This document shows positions 22,295-34,130 of a stretch of 57,919 nucleotides of DNA, one piece after another. Position 1 is the stretch's first letter; the number at the start of each line of letters is the position of its first letter. Source of the DNA: Chlamydomonas sphaeroides (Eukaryota > Chlorophyta > Chlorophyceae > Chlamydomonadales > Chlamydomonadaceae); assembly GCA_001662425.1 (NCBI GenBank), contig BDDC01000510.1:1-57919 (forward strand), given 5' to 3'. A program made the translations under genes and the position numbers. The notes under the pieces were generated by a model, which worked only from the letters and a program-made list of their open reading frames with translations, was not told where the DNA came from and made no database searches.

Positions 22295-25200
22295 TCACAG
22301 GTACAGCCCCACCACCCTCTGCAGCTGGCCGTTGTCGCAGGGCGTGTCCGCATCGCCCGCCCACTCGAACGTGCGCATCTGGCCCTTGCCCTTGACCTGC
22401 GTCATGCCAAGGTCCCGCCACGGCTCCTTGGGCAGCCGTGCCTGCACCGCGGAGCTGACGTGGATGGCGCCAGGGCGACACGTGCTCTCCTGATGGGGCA
22501 ATCAAGGGGCAGGAGGATACAGGGTCAGGGACAGGGCGTGGGGTGCAGGGCGCTGGGCGCTGGGCGCAGGGCACATGGCGTGCTTTCCTCAGGGGCACAG
22601 CGACAGCAGCCAGGGGCCGTGTGTGTCTTCGCATGACGCTGCTAGGTCCACACGCGCTCTTTACCGGTGTGGCGACAGCAGCGAGCAAGCGCACACACGC
22701 ACACGTCGGCCGCATGGGGCCATGGTGTGTGGGGTGCGGTAAGCGGCGGAGGGAGGCTGCATGGAAGGTAGGCCCAGCAAGGCTGGCGGGCGCTCTAGTC
22801 GTGCACCCACCATCCTGCTGGCCGTGTTGACGGTGTCTCCGAAGAGGCAGAAGCCTGCGCGGTGGCGTGTCAGCGGGCCGCAGCGGACAGGTCAGCAACA
22901 AGTCTAAGATGGAGCTCTTACGGCACGCGCCCTAGTGACCAGGCTCCACCGCCGCCCACCATATGGTACGCCCCACAACGGCACCCCAGCACCAAAGTGG
23001 GTGGTAGCTTGCTTGGGGGAGGCGAGCGCAGGGGCTCAGGATGCAAACACGTGTTCCTTCAGCTACCCATACTCACGCGGCATGCGGTCGCCCACCACCC
23101 CGGACGTGACGGGTCCCGAGTGCAGCCCGATCCGCATCTGCACCGGCTCCCCCGTGTGCGGCATGCACACGTCGCGGGACGCCCGCAGCATGGCCTGGGG
23201 TGGGCGGGGCGGGGGCCGGGGTGTAATGGTTACGTTACATACAGAGCACCCCGCGTAACGTGCGCTAGGGAGGGCCCGTGTGTCACGTGGCCCACCCTAC
23301 CTTTGCAAACTCCATGACCCTCACAGCGTGCAGCGGGTCCTCCCCTCCGCTGATGACGGACTTGTAGCCGTCATCGTCGTGAGCCACCAGACCGCCGGCC
23401 ACCAGGTAGCAGTCTGGGCCGGGGTGGGGGAGCGAGAGGCGGGGCGGAGTAAAAGTCTGGACAGCGTCCGCATGGAGGAAGGCCGCGTGTCGCGGGTGGG
23501 TTCAAGGGCCAGTAAGGGGTCTTTCGTCTCGGCTTGCCGTGCTGGCAGACGGCTGCTGCTCACCGCCGATGGTCTCAACCTTGTAGACCTGGGGGTGGAG
23601 GCGAAGCGCACCCAGGTCAGAGCCATGGCGTGGGGCAGCAGTGTTTAAGGAGCAGCACAAGCGGCTACAATCCCCGTGCAATGAGCCGCACGCTCCTCCC
23701 TACCTTGTAGATGTCGACCATCGCGTCGAAACGGCTGCACAGGAGACGGGCCGCAGGCATGTGTCAGCGGCGGCCAGAGCGACGACAGGGTCCAGCAGCT
23801 GACGACTCCAGGTCCCCCGAGCCCAGGCCCACCTGTAGAGCTGGTTGAGGAAGGCCATGACCGTCAGCGGGGTGGCGGCGGCGCACATGGACGTGAAGCC
23901 TGGGGCCAGGGGCAGCAGGCGAGATATGGCCACCGGCCGGATAAGCTGAAACCACATGGCGGGGACAGGGCGCGCAGGTGGCTCCGGCCCCCTGTTCGTC
24001 CTGCCTCCTTAGATTACTGCGTGTCAAGCCTGCTGTACCTATGTAACTATCTAAACCAAGTGGTGCTGCCGTCTCGCGCAGCCGTCGCCATCCCGGCGGC
24101 ACCCACCGACGATGTCCGCGAACAGCAGGGTCACGCCCGGGTGCCAGGTGGCCAGGGCGGCCATGCGCTGCAGGCCGTCCTGGCGGCTGAGCGCGAGCAG
24201 GCCGGCGCCCGAGGCCCCGTTGGGGCCGGTCAGGTGCTCGATCACGTGGCGCGGGAAGATGCCCTCCAGGACCTGCGAGGAGGTAGGGGACGGGGCGAGC
24301 TGTCAATGCCGCACGCCCATGCCCATGCCATCGCAACGGCCTCGTGCGTGTGGCTACCCGCCTCCCCACCCCGACCTTGTGCTCCTGCTCCAGCAGCTTG
24401 GCCAGCCGGGCCTGCGCCTCCACCTGCTCCGTGACGTCGATCTGAGAAAGCAGTTTTGGAGCAGAGGGCGGGGACAAGCGCCGACCGGATGACTGCATGG
24501 CTGCCGATGAGTGCTTGCCCCTGCCACTTGCGCGTGGCCTCTGTCAGCCCAGGAAGACCCAAGGCGGCCGGCAATGGGTGCCCTTGTGTGCCCCACCCAC
24601 CTGCGTGATCGTGATGACCAGCTTCCGGCCACCGCCCCGGCGCGCGGCGGAGCTGCTGCCGGCCGCGGACGGCAGGGGGCCGCTGCCGGCCTGCTGTCCC
24701 TCCACCGGCCCGAGCTGCGGGCTGGGCCCCATGGACGTAGGCAGCGGCTCCGCGGCCGCATGGACCTTGTGCCACCGCAGCCGACCGCCCGCACCGGCAG
24801 CGCTGTGGCCACCAGGGGCGGCGGCCAAGGGCCCGGCCGCAGCAGAGGCCCCAGGGGCCAGATAGCCCATACCGGCGGCAGAAGGCTTGGCGGCAACGAT
24901 GATGGGCTCTGGCCCTTGGGCCGTCTGCGATGCGGACGGCACCATTGCCGCGCGCCCGCCTGCCCGCGCTGGCGCTGCGGCCGCGGCCGCCGCTACGCAC
25001 CCGAGCTGCCCGCGGTCGCCCTCCGCGGCGGCATGCGTGAATAGGTCACCGTGAGGCAGCGACTGGCACGACTGGCACGACTGGCACGACTGGCACGTGT
25101 CAAGCTCCGCCGCCTGCTGGCTGTGCCGCTGCCCGGGGCCGAGCACGTTGCGGTCTGTGGTGGTGCAGCGACGCACGTGGACACTTGGCCGCTGCACCGG

Positions 25201-28200
25201 CACGTCGCCACGTGGCGAGGGAGGGCACAGGTCGCCGTGCGCGCTGGCGGCCAACATCGCCTCGTCTGCGGCTCGCGGGTGCGGCGGGGTCAGCCGCAGC
25301 ACGTCTGAGGCGCTTTCCGTGTCGCCACCGTCCATCGTGTCAATCAGCATGAGGCCGCTCATGACCAAGCCGTGGTCGGAGGAGTGCGACGGAGGCCGCG
25401 GCGCTGCGCCGGTGGCGCACGCCGCCACGGACACGGACGTCAGGCCAAACGGCGGCGCGGCGGCGCCAGCCGGTAGGCCCGTGCAGCTGCGGCGCGCCGC
25501 CTCCTGTATGGGCGCCACGGCGGCGGCCCCATGCGGCGGCGGCAACCGGAAAGTGGGGCCACCCAGGCGGCTGCGGTGGTCGCCGCTGCCGTCCATGCCG
25601 CGCAGCAGCGACCGCGCCGTCCTGCCGGCGAGCGCCGCGCCTGCCGTGGCGCCGCCGCAGGCCGCCTTGCCGGCGCCCGTGTCCAGCGCAAGGGGCCGCA
25701 AGGTGGTGGCCGTGTGCGCTGCCACGCCAAACCCCAGCTGGAAGAGCGGGGCGGAGAGCGCGCCTGGCTCGTCTGGCTCCATGGACACGCGAGCCGGACT
25801 GGCGTGCGAGCCACCGCCTGGCCGCTGCGGTGCAGCCGCCCCACCGCGGCCTGCGCCTCCCAGGCTCCTGCTCAGCACCGCCTGCTCCATCGCCGCATGC
25901 GCCCGCCGGTCGTTGGGGCTGAGGCCGCTGAGGCCGCTGAGGCCGCTGAGGCCGCCGCCGAGCAGCGCAGACGGAAGCATGCCAGTGGCTGTGGCCGCCA
26001 CCTTGAAGACAACACTGGTCGCGGCGACGCCAGCCGCGGCGGCGGCGCTGCGGCCGCTGGCGGCGGCAAAGCTCTCGCTCCTGCGCAGCCCGCGACGACG
26101 AGCGGTAGTCGCCGCCGCAGCGCCCGCCGCCAGCTTGCCGAGCAGCTGCGAGTTGTTGGAGTTGCCGTTGGCGAGCGGCGTGACGCAGGCGAGCATGGAA
26201 CACTGCGGCTCATGGGAGAAGGGGCGAGTACCGGACAGGCTGCCGTGGCCAGAGTCCTGCGGCGTGGTATCGCCGGACGGCAGCGCTGCGCTCTCGGCTG
26301 CTGCCGCCGCATCCTGCCAGCCCTCCTCGTCTTCAAAGCAGGGCAGCAGCGGCGGCGGCGGCAGGGCGTGCCGCGTGGCTCGGCTGCGCGAGTACCCGAG
26401 TGCTGTCGGCTTGCCCTCTGCGCCGGCCTCGCACGCCGCGGCCACGGCCATGGAGGCGCCGACGACCATGGGAGTCAGACTGCTTCCGGCCGTCAGGAAC
26501 GGCGCCATCGCCGCAGCCACGCTAGCCGGCTTGAGCGCCACCGCCGCCGGGCCGCCTGTGCCGTTGCCGTGCGTCGGGCTGAGGGCCTGCGCTGCCAGCG
26601 CCTGCCAGCCGCGGGGCGCCTCCCCAACGCTGGAGCCGCCGACGGCGGGCCGGACTAGGGCCTGTGCGGTGCTGCCTCGCAGCGGCATGGTGCCCAGCGA
26701 CATGTCTAGGCTGCCCACCGCCATGTCCGCGTCCCCCGTATCGCAGCCCATCGCGTTTGCTGGTGTGGTGTCGATCCAAAGGTTATCCCGGCCCGACGCG
26801 TGCAACAGCTGTTGTTGCGGCGCGCGCGCGGCACCGGGCCCCCGCGCCTGTCGCAATCGCGTCATGCGCCGGCGCTGGCCGTGATTGAAGCCAGCGGCGG
26901 CTCCCGCCGCCGAGGCGCTGCCGGGGTGCGGGTGCTCGGCGATGGCCGCGAGCAGGGCCCGGTCAGTCTCGTCGAGGTCGGCTGGCGACAGCGGCAGGCC
27001 CTCCGACATGCGTGCGAATCGCTCCAGGGGCGCCTCGTAAGCCAGGGAGGTGAGGCGCTCGGGGACCTGCACTACCGCCTCGAAGGGCTGGGGGCGGGGG
27101 ACAGAGGGGACCGAAGCATGTTGGGCTGCTGCCACGACCCAAAGACACAGGCCTCATGTCACAAGCCCTCAAGTCCCCATGCCTCCATGCCCCAGGATCC
27201 AATGGCCCGGGCCTTGATGCCCCATGGCCCACTAGCCCCCGGCCGCGCCCACACCTTGTCCTCCGCCAGCGCCTCGAGCATCAGCATCAGGAGCGGCTTG
27301 CCGCCGTCAGCCCCGTCCGCTGCCGGCCCGCCGCCGCCTCCCGCCGGCCCGCTGCCGCTGCTGCTGTGGCCGCCTCCCGCTCTCGCGCCGCGCTGCAGCA
27401 GGATCCGCACCAGCGGCTCGCCCAGGCGCGACGGCTGGGCCCCGACGAGGTTTCCGAAGAACTCGCGGGAGCGGGAGTTCTGGGTCGGAGGATGCATGTT
27501 GGGAAGGGTTGTGTTCACAAATAGGTAGCAAATAGAAGGTTGTGTGTAGCAGGGTGCTGGCGTGTCCTATCCTGCCACACGCTTGCTACTCCGTCCCTCC
27601 GTTCCCGCCCCTCGTGCTGTGGTACTAAGTTACTGACCTGGTACAGCACCACCCCGGGGAACTCCACGACCGTGATGCAGCAGGCCGCAGAGTCCACGGG
27701 CGGAGCGCCCCCGGGCAGCAGACGGGAGGTGCCACGCCGCAGGTCCTGACACTTGCGCGGCGGCTGGCTGCAGCTCGCCTCGCCCGCGCCGGCACAAGCA
27801 CCAGCGGGCAAAGGTGCCGGCGGCTGTGCAGCGGGAGCTCTGGGATAGCAGGAGGACGGCCGCTGCACCTCCAACAGCACAGCCGGCCTGGCCTTCCCGC
27901 ACTCGTCCTCGAACAGGATGCTGCGGACCTGGGACGCGCGCGGGCGGGGGTGGCGAGGTCGGATGGCAGAGACACCGGGCTTCCAGATGAATGGCACCCT
28001 GGGCATATGCTCCCGAGCGGGCGATGAGGCATCGAGGCTTTACCCACCACGGCGGCGCAGCCATCTGAAACTAGAGTATCCAGCACAAACGTCGCGCCAC
28101 TGCGAGCGGAGCTGCGAGCGGAGAGAGCGAAGAAGACGTAAGGGAGATAGTCTTACGCATTCGGTGCCAAACACGGTTACTTACAGGGCTGCCAGCTGCA

Positions 28201-28342
28201 GGGCGCTCTGCAACGTTGAGCTGCCACACTGCTTTAGCCTGTGCCAGGCCTCCTGCGACGCGTAGCAGGGATTTTGCGGTTTCGCTTGCAGCGCCAAAAT
28301 TGCCATGTACCAGCTCTGCTCACTTCTGGGCCATAGAGGCAT
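22295..28342 (-). CDS. PAS-domain soluble guanylyl cyclase (class III)
   Basis: Fourteen exons on the minus strand: 28342-28185, 28111-28048, 27928-27638, 27479-27255, 27087-24601, 24441-24376, 24272-24107, 23899-23833, 23734-23704, 23588-23564, 23413-23301, 23194-23077, 22854-22811, 22489-22295; 4,050 nt, 1,349 aa, all phases agree. A PAS core (EFPGVVLYQNSRSREFFG ... LRWHKVHA ... ITQIDVTEQVEAQ) leads through a signalling helix (LAKLLEQEHKVLEGIFPRHV) to a full cyclase domain. D1150 (LLFADIVG) and D1194 (KVETIGD) bind metal, E1190 and C1273 (RFCLFGD) specify GTP, and N1280/R1284 (NTASRM) complete the site. It converts GTP to cGMP and has no membrane segment. The PAS is interrupted by about 700 low-complexity residues in exon 27087-24601. 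The start is uncertain: ATG at 28306 is an alternative with better context. Confidence 0.88.
25057..25100. repeat. 9-bp coding tandem repeat encoding Cys-Gln-Ser
   Basis: Four to five ACTGGCACG units on the plus strand translate on the minus strand as DTCQSCQSCQSCQSLP, a regularly spaced Cys-x-x-Cys run inside the PAS insertion. Confidence 0.85.
25918..25954. repeat. 9-bp coding tandem repeat encoding Leu-Ser-Gly
   Basis: Four 9-bp AGGCCGCTG-type units give LSGLSGLSGLSP in the PAS insertion of the minus-strand cyclase. Confidence 0.85.
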
Positions 28343-28919
28343 AGCGGCGCAGTAGTCAGGGATGGCGGTGGCTTGAAACAAGAAAATGCGCCTAGCACAA
28401 ACTTGCTTCTCCGCGGCTGAACAGCCACCAGTGCATCAATTACAACTGCGTGGAGCAATCCTCGCTCTGATTGAAGAGAGCCCAGCGCCTCAGCTGTAAA
28501 GCAAGGAAGTTGCGAGGCGCGCTGGCCAGCGCCAGTGTCCCCGTGCATTATGCCAGCGTTGTACAACTTAAATTCATTGTGGCAAGAAGAGGGCAGAGAT
28601 AGAACGGCGAGTGTGGGCGGCTCGGTCGGTGAGTACCCCAACGGCGAGAAGTACTGACATCGCGCAAGGGAACGCTTGGGTGTACTAAGTAATAAAAGTA
28701 GTAGGCAGGACGTAGCTCGTGAACCTTCTCCCTTAAAAAGCGTCTGAGTCAGCACCTGCGTACGTGCACTGTGCAGCACGGAGCAGCCAACGCCACGTAG
28801 CTGGGTTTTCCACCGCGTGTATGTGAGGGCATCACACGACGAGGGCGGGACAGTAGGGCTAAAGAGGCACACGCCGGGCCCTCGACCGAGCCGCCCACAC
28901 CCATCCTCAGGAGCCTCGT

Positions 28920-28994
28920 GGCTCTGCCAGTGCACCTCGGGGGCATCCCCGGTGCCAGGAATCCGGTCAGCCACTCGAGTACACTGGCAGAGCC
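28920..28994. repeat. Inverted repeat with 13-bp perfect arms
   Basis: GGCTCTGCCAGTG at 28920-28932 is matched by its exact complement at 28982-28994 with a 49-bp spacer; similarity extends a few imperfect bases beyond the arms. Confidence 0.7.
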
Positions 28995-29559
28995 GTGGGG
29001 ATGGAGGTGTCCCAGGGTGTGCCCTAAGAGTGCGGAGGCTGGTTGGCGACCGCCCCTCCGCACCTACCGTGCTGTGCCGAATGAAGACACGTTGTGTCGT
29101 GCCTGCTGCCTTGGGATTCTCCCCTTGTGAACCCCAATGCCCTTTCGCTTCAGTTCAATCACGCCTCGGCCAGGGCCTTCAGACGGAGACTCGATGGCCA
29201 GCGTAGTAAGTAATGGGGTCGATCCTCGGACGTTACGTGTTGGGCGAGACCGGCCAGGGCCGTCGCTGACGATCCCGCGCCCTGCACGCGGTCGCGCCCC
29301 TCCTCGCAACGCTGGCACGTCCGCCACAACCGGGTGTCATGCCGGCGGCGAGCAACATGCCCCACACCTGCACAGGCGGTGCCCTGTTCTGGATCGATCC
29401 TCTTCCCATCCCAGGCTCGTCAAACCACGTGTGATGTCTCCACTTGCGTGCACACCCACGCAGCATGGCGGCGCCACACCCACCCATCGGCGCGCCGAGA
29501 TACGCTACATACCTGCCAAGGAGCGAGGTGGGGTCGGGGGCCTCACGGAGGAGCGCCTC

Positions 29560-29885
29560 TTGGCTGCGGCACGTGTGGTACACTGAGTGCCGCGGACTCC
29601 GCGCGCAGCGTTTTACAGGAGTTAACCCGCTACAAGCAACAGGTCTGTCGAGATGCTCCACGGAGCCACGAAAGTGGTACATGTGGTGTGGCACCTGCCA
29701 CATTCTCCCCCCCTGAAGAGCACGTCCCGGGCCCGCTCAAACGGTGAAGTAGGGTCAACCTCAACCTCAAATGCTGTCACCAGGGGTGCAGCTCGTTGGG
29801 CTCCCGGCCCCTCGAGGGCTATTAGGGATCCCACTCGGCGCGCCTCAGTGCTCATCTTTAGGGAGGTGCCAAGGATCTGCATGAC
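29560..29885 (-). mobile_element. Possible 3' end of an LTR retrotransposon (remnant)
   Basis: On the minus strand an open frame ending about 29,700 is followed by a purine run (CAGGGGGGGAGAA) and then TGTGGCAGGTGCCACA. That is the usual order of a polypurine tract abutting an LTR that starts with TG and a short inverted repeat. A TGTAA lies about 85 bp further on (29617-29613), as an LTR poly(A) signal might. No reverse transcriptase or integrase was recognised upstream, and neither the other LTR boundary nor a target duplication was found, so the extent is a guess. Confidence 0.25.
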
Positions 29886-30614
29886 CCTGGCCTGCCCTTC
29901 AGCTGTCGTAGCGGGTCAGTGCCTGCCTGCACAAACGCCTGCGCCGTGTCCGTGCCTCCCTAATGCGCAGGGCCCAGCGCTCCTGAGCTTGCAAGGTCCT
30001 CTTCTGTGTGCGCCATGCGTTGATGGCCTGCAAGCAACAATGTGACTATCCAGCATCCGCCCTGCCGCCGGCACCTGATCGACGGTTATGAGCAGCGCGT
30101 GGAAGCTATCAAGTCAGGATGTTGCCTTTGTGGCCAGAGCTACGTTCGGCCACAGATAGCGTCACTGCCGTCACACGGTTATGTCGGCAGGCTCCAGGGT
30201 TGCCGACTTAATGGCCCCTGCCATGGCGGCCGCCGGGAGCCCGCGGGCTTGGGGTGCGTCCCCTGCTGGGGCGGAAGCCCAGAAGACGCCGAGGAGCCCT
30301 GCTGTGTACCTAACCGGGCTGCGCCCAGGCACGTACGCCACGCGCTCACCGCCATCGCTGCAACCAAAGCCACAGCGCCACGCCGCCGTTGCTCCCGACA
30401 TCGCACTAGCATGACACGCAGCCAGGCTCGCTGCCACTACCCCCGGTCAGCACGCCGCCACATCAGGCTTCAGGAGCACGTACGACAGCAGCAGTGGCTC
30501 TCCACCACCCTGTCCCCATCCTGGCAGGCACTCAACAGCCGGCCTGCTGCAAGCGGCCCTGCTGCCCTGCTCTACCTGCCAGGGCTACATGCCAGCAGGC
30601 GGCGCCGGGCGGCC

Positions 30615-33600
30615 TCACAGCCGGCTCGCCAGCAGGGCCGACTCACTCCGCGGCGGCCACCGCACCCGCAGCAGCCCCGGCCCTGGCCCATCGCCGGCTG
30701 TCGCCGCCGGCACGGACATCCCTGATAGTAATGACGAGGGCGACGACGACGAGCTGATGAGCCGCCAAGGCGATGTGTGAGACGAGTCGGCCGCTGTCGC
30801 ACCCGCCACCGCCGCCGACGGCGACAGTGACAGCACCACCGCCTGCGACTCGAGCGGTCTGTCCGCCCCTGCCGGCTGCGCCGTTGCCCGCGCCTCGGTC
30901 GGCCCCGAGGCCGCAGCAGCAGGCGCCCGCTGCAGCGGCGGCGGCTGCGGTGACGACGGCGACGGCGCAGCCCCGGCGGCGACGATGAAGGCCCGCAGCA
31001 GGGCCAGCTGCGGGCCCTGCAGCGCGGGGATGACGTGGCCTGCGGAGTCGGGGCCGCGGTTGGCGGTTGGCGGTTGGCGCGAGGGGTTCCCGCGCGTGGG
31101 CGCTCGGACTCAGCGGCTGGACGCAGGCAGCTGAGGGCTGCGCCGTGTACGCACACAAGGGCGAAGGTATGCGAGGCGCCAATCGCCGCTGTTACTGGAG
31201 GGGCTGCGACGGGCTGCGACGGGCTGCGACGGCGCTGTGCATTTAGGCATGGGCGCATGGCTCAGTTGGGCCCCAGAACGGTACGGCGCCGTCGTACCTT
31301 TCTGGTGCAGCAGCACGGCGGCGCTGGCGAATGAATCAGCCAGCTCCGTGCAGTGCGGCTGCGGGCGGCCAAGGGGAGCGGGACCAGGGGGGGCGGCGGG
31401 CATGGCGTGGCTCGGGGCCATGCCGGGTGCTGGCCGCCGATGGCAGCCGCGACGTCGCCACCGACCACGGCCCTCCTAGACAGTCTCTATCCTGTGCCCT
31501 CCGGCTCTCGGTCGCGTCCTTGTTGCTGTGCACGTGTGCTGCACCCCACCTGGGACCACGGGTCAGCGCCGCAAGCACCCCTGCACGCCTTCGCTCCTCC
31601 CCTCCACTGCACCCCGCCCCCGTCCCCCGGCCCATCGCGCGACCTCGCCCCATATTATTGCAAGCGCGTCCTTGTCTACCGTACACGCGTACACCATCAG
31701 TCGGCCCTCCCCATACCCAATCCCTCTCCCCGCCTGTCCCCTCCGCCCGCCCGCCTCACGTTCTTGAGCGCGTCCTTGTCGCCGTACACGTGCAGGCTGG
31801 GGCACGGCACCTTGCCGCCCAGGGCCTCAAAGGCCGCCAGGTGGCGGGGGTGGCGGCTCTGGGCGGGGACAGCAGGGGACAGGCACAAGGGGAGTGGGGC
31901 GGAGGGCACGAGTGCGGCGAAAAGCGGCTGGGCGGGGCTGCAGGGCTGGCGCGCACCAGCCCCCAGCCGCGGCGCCGCGCCCGCGCCCAGCCCAGGGCCA
32001 CAGGCCGCCACGGGCAGCACCCCAGCAAGGTCCGGCCCGCGGGGCGGTTGACGGCGCGCGTGCGCCAGCTGCGCCCCACCCCGGCACGCTGGAGCGCGCG
32101 TGTGTGTTGGTAGCCTTGGACCTAGGTGCACGCCACGTGGCCACACCCCGGCGCCCCTTGCCCGTGCTGCCCCACGCTGTGGTGACACCCCATTCATTGC
32201 CAATCAAAACGCCCCCTCACCTCCCCCGTGCATGCCCGCCCCTCACCCGCAGCCCCGCGAACAGCACGGCGAAGCGCAGCGGCGGCAGCGCGGCCAGGCG
32301 GGGGCAGGCGCCGGAGCGCTGCAGCGCCACCAGCGAGGAGGCCATGACCGTGCCCTGGCGGCAGGGCCGGGAGGTGGGGGATGAGGGATGGGGCGGCGCG
32401 GGGCGGCGGTGCGCAGGAGCGGTGCGCAGGAGCGGTGGGGCCAAGCTGCCCCCATAGGCCCTCCCTTGGAGTCTGCTCTCGCAAGCATGCTGTTGTGCTG
32501 GAGGCCCGCGGGGGTTGGGGTGCTCGTCGGCACGTAACCCCGCCCCCGCCCCCGCCCCCGCCCTCGCCGCCAGGCCCATGCAGGGGTGGGGGCACCTGCG
32601 AGAAGCCGATGACTCCGTCAAAGGGCCCCTGCTCCTCCAGCAGCCGCGTCAGGAAGGCCTCCGAGGCCTGGGTTCGGGCGCAAGGGCAGGGGGTGGGGGC
32701 CGGGCAGCGGCGCGGTGCGTGGATGGGCGAGGGTCTCCGAAGGGAGCAGGCGTGTCTGGGGCGGGGCGTTCGGGACTGGGGCGGCCCCGCACGGGGCGGC
32801 CCCGTGGTTGGGGGCGGCAGGAAGAGGCGAGGGCGGCCGCAGGCCTCTGCAATGGGCGGCGGCGGCGCAAGCAGAGAGCCCCCGGCCCACCGCTCAGCCG
32901 ACAGCCCCGGGTGCCGGCGACTGCAGTGGATCTTAGCTAACGGTATATGCTGATGCTGTGCGGCATGTTGCGGGCCCACAGCGAGCTTAGCCTCGTACCT
33001 GATGTCGATTTTGTCCCTGTGTCGTGTACATGGTACCTACACTTTCATCCATCAACCTGCTATCATTACACTCTACCAATGAAGATACGACGGCTTACCT
33101 CGAGCTTGGCATCGTCGAACTCCACCCGGTCGCCCTGCGGGGCCCGCAGGCGGGGGTTGGCGCCGCGTTGGCGGGACCACAACGGGCCGCGCACAACCCC
33201 ACACGCGTGCCCGGCTCTGACGCACGCAGCGAGGGGCAAGTGTCGTCGCGGCGGCTGCCGCTCCGCCACCCTGCTGCAGCCGCCCGCCCCGGGCCTCGCG
33301 TCGATCCCAGAGAGCCGCCGCCCGCTGCGGTCCTGACTCCGGCCGCTGCCGCCACGCTCCCTCGGGGCGCTGCGGCAGAGGGCCGCCCACGCAGGCACGC
33401 ACCACGCTCTCGGCGGTGAACCACTCGCAGTAGGGCCCACTGAAGAAGGGCTTGACGTCGCGCGGGATGGGGCCGCTGGCGGCGTGCGGCGCGTCCACAA
33501 AGGTCTGACGGAGCGGGCGGGGGAGAGGTGGGGGGCAGGGTAGGGGGAGCAGGGTGGGTGCAGGAGGGCAGGGGCCAGCGGGCTGGCAGGCGGGCAGGCG

Positions 33601-34130
33601 CGGCGCGGCATGTGTTTCGGGGCGCGGTGGTTAGCTGTGTCTGGGGTGCAGGCCGCGCGGGTTTGGGGCGGCGGTAGGCAGCCTGCGTTTGGTGATTTTG
33701 GTGACTTTCTTGTGAGGGCATGTCTAAATGGTGAGGTCTTGGGGTATGCAGCGGTGGTCAAGGGGAGAGGCCACAAGGCGCATTTGGGCAGGGCCGCGGG
33801 CCAGCGCGGGGTCGCTGCAGCGCTGGCGCAACGGGGGTGACACCGGGCGGTTGAGCAGCACTCCCTCTGCAAGCGACCTACAAAGTCGATGAGGTCGGAG
33901 AGAGCCTGCAGCAGCTGCGGGCGCTCCATCTGCGGAGGACACAGGCAGTGGCCGCTGGGCGCTGTAAGCGGGGGGTGTCATTGGGCGACGGCAGCGGGGT
34001 TGGGCTTTGGGCGGTTGCCTGACGTCAGAGGCTCCCGCAAGCGACCTGCCTGCTGCTGAAAGATTTTGCCACTGGTGCGAAAGCTATGCAGGCACAGCAC
34101 GCGCAGTCGCTGGCCGCGTGGCTCCGCCAT
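30615..34130 (-). CDS. FSH1/OVCA2-type serine hydrolase (alpha/beta fold)
   Basis: Nine minus-strand exons: 34130-34050, 33929-33882, 33504-33403, 33134-33099, 32667-32596, 32354-32247, 31858-31760, 31358-31298, 31039-30615; 343 aa. The N-terminus LRVLCLHSFRTSGKIFQQQ is the family signature first strand and loop, followed by TFVDAPHAASGP. The nucleophile is S112 in GFSQG (GPFDGVIGFSQ|GTVMASS), the acid D178 in HVYGDKDALKN, and the base H204 in HQKGHVIPAL, so the triad is complete. Members are small esterases, usually of unknown physiological substrate. The first intron needs a GC donor (CAG|GCAGGT) to join FQQQ to MERPQLLQALSDL. The last exon adds about 140 Ser/Ala/Pro-rich residues after the catalytic His, longer than the usual family end. 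Confidence 0.88.

Larger units (their letters stand above)
24790..26930 (-). other. Low-complexity insertion of about 700 aa inside the PAS domain of the guanylyl cyclase
   Basis: Between LDETDRALLAAIAEHP and LRWHKVHA, two pieces of one PAS fold, a single exon encodes a Gly/Ala/Ser/Pro-rich chain with no recognised domain. It contains two internal 9-bp tandem repeats. Confidence 0.65.
28343..30614. other. Intergenic region: cyclase promoter, hydrolase 3' end and a possible retrotransposon remnant
   Basis: About 2.3 kb between the PAS-cyclase start and the hydrolase stop, both minus-strand genes. It holds a 13-bp perfect inverted repeat (28920-28994) and an LTR-like boundary near 29702. No TTACA signal is obvious close behind the hydrolase stop. 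Open frames in this region have no recognisable domains. Confidence 0.4.

Noticed and set aside
25097..26884. A 595-codon plus-strand open frame
   Set aside because: It is antisense to the large PAS-cyclase exon, Arg/Ala/Pro-rich and without domains; an artefact of GC-rich codon use.
33403..34130. GT donor at 34045-34044 for the first hydrolase intron
   Set aside because: It leaves phase 1, which puts the next exon out of frame and loses the conserved ALSDLIDFTFVDAPH reading.
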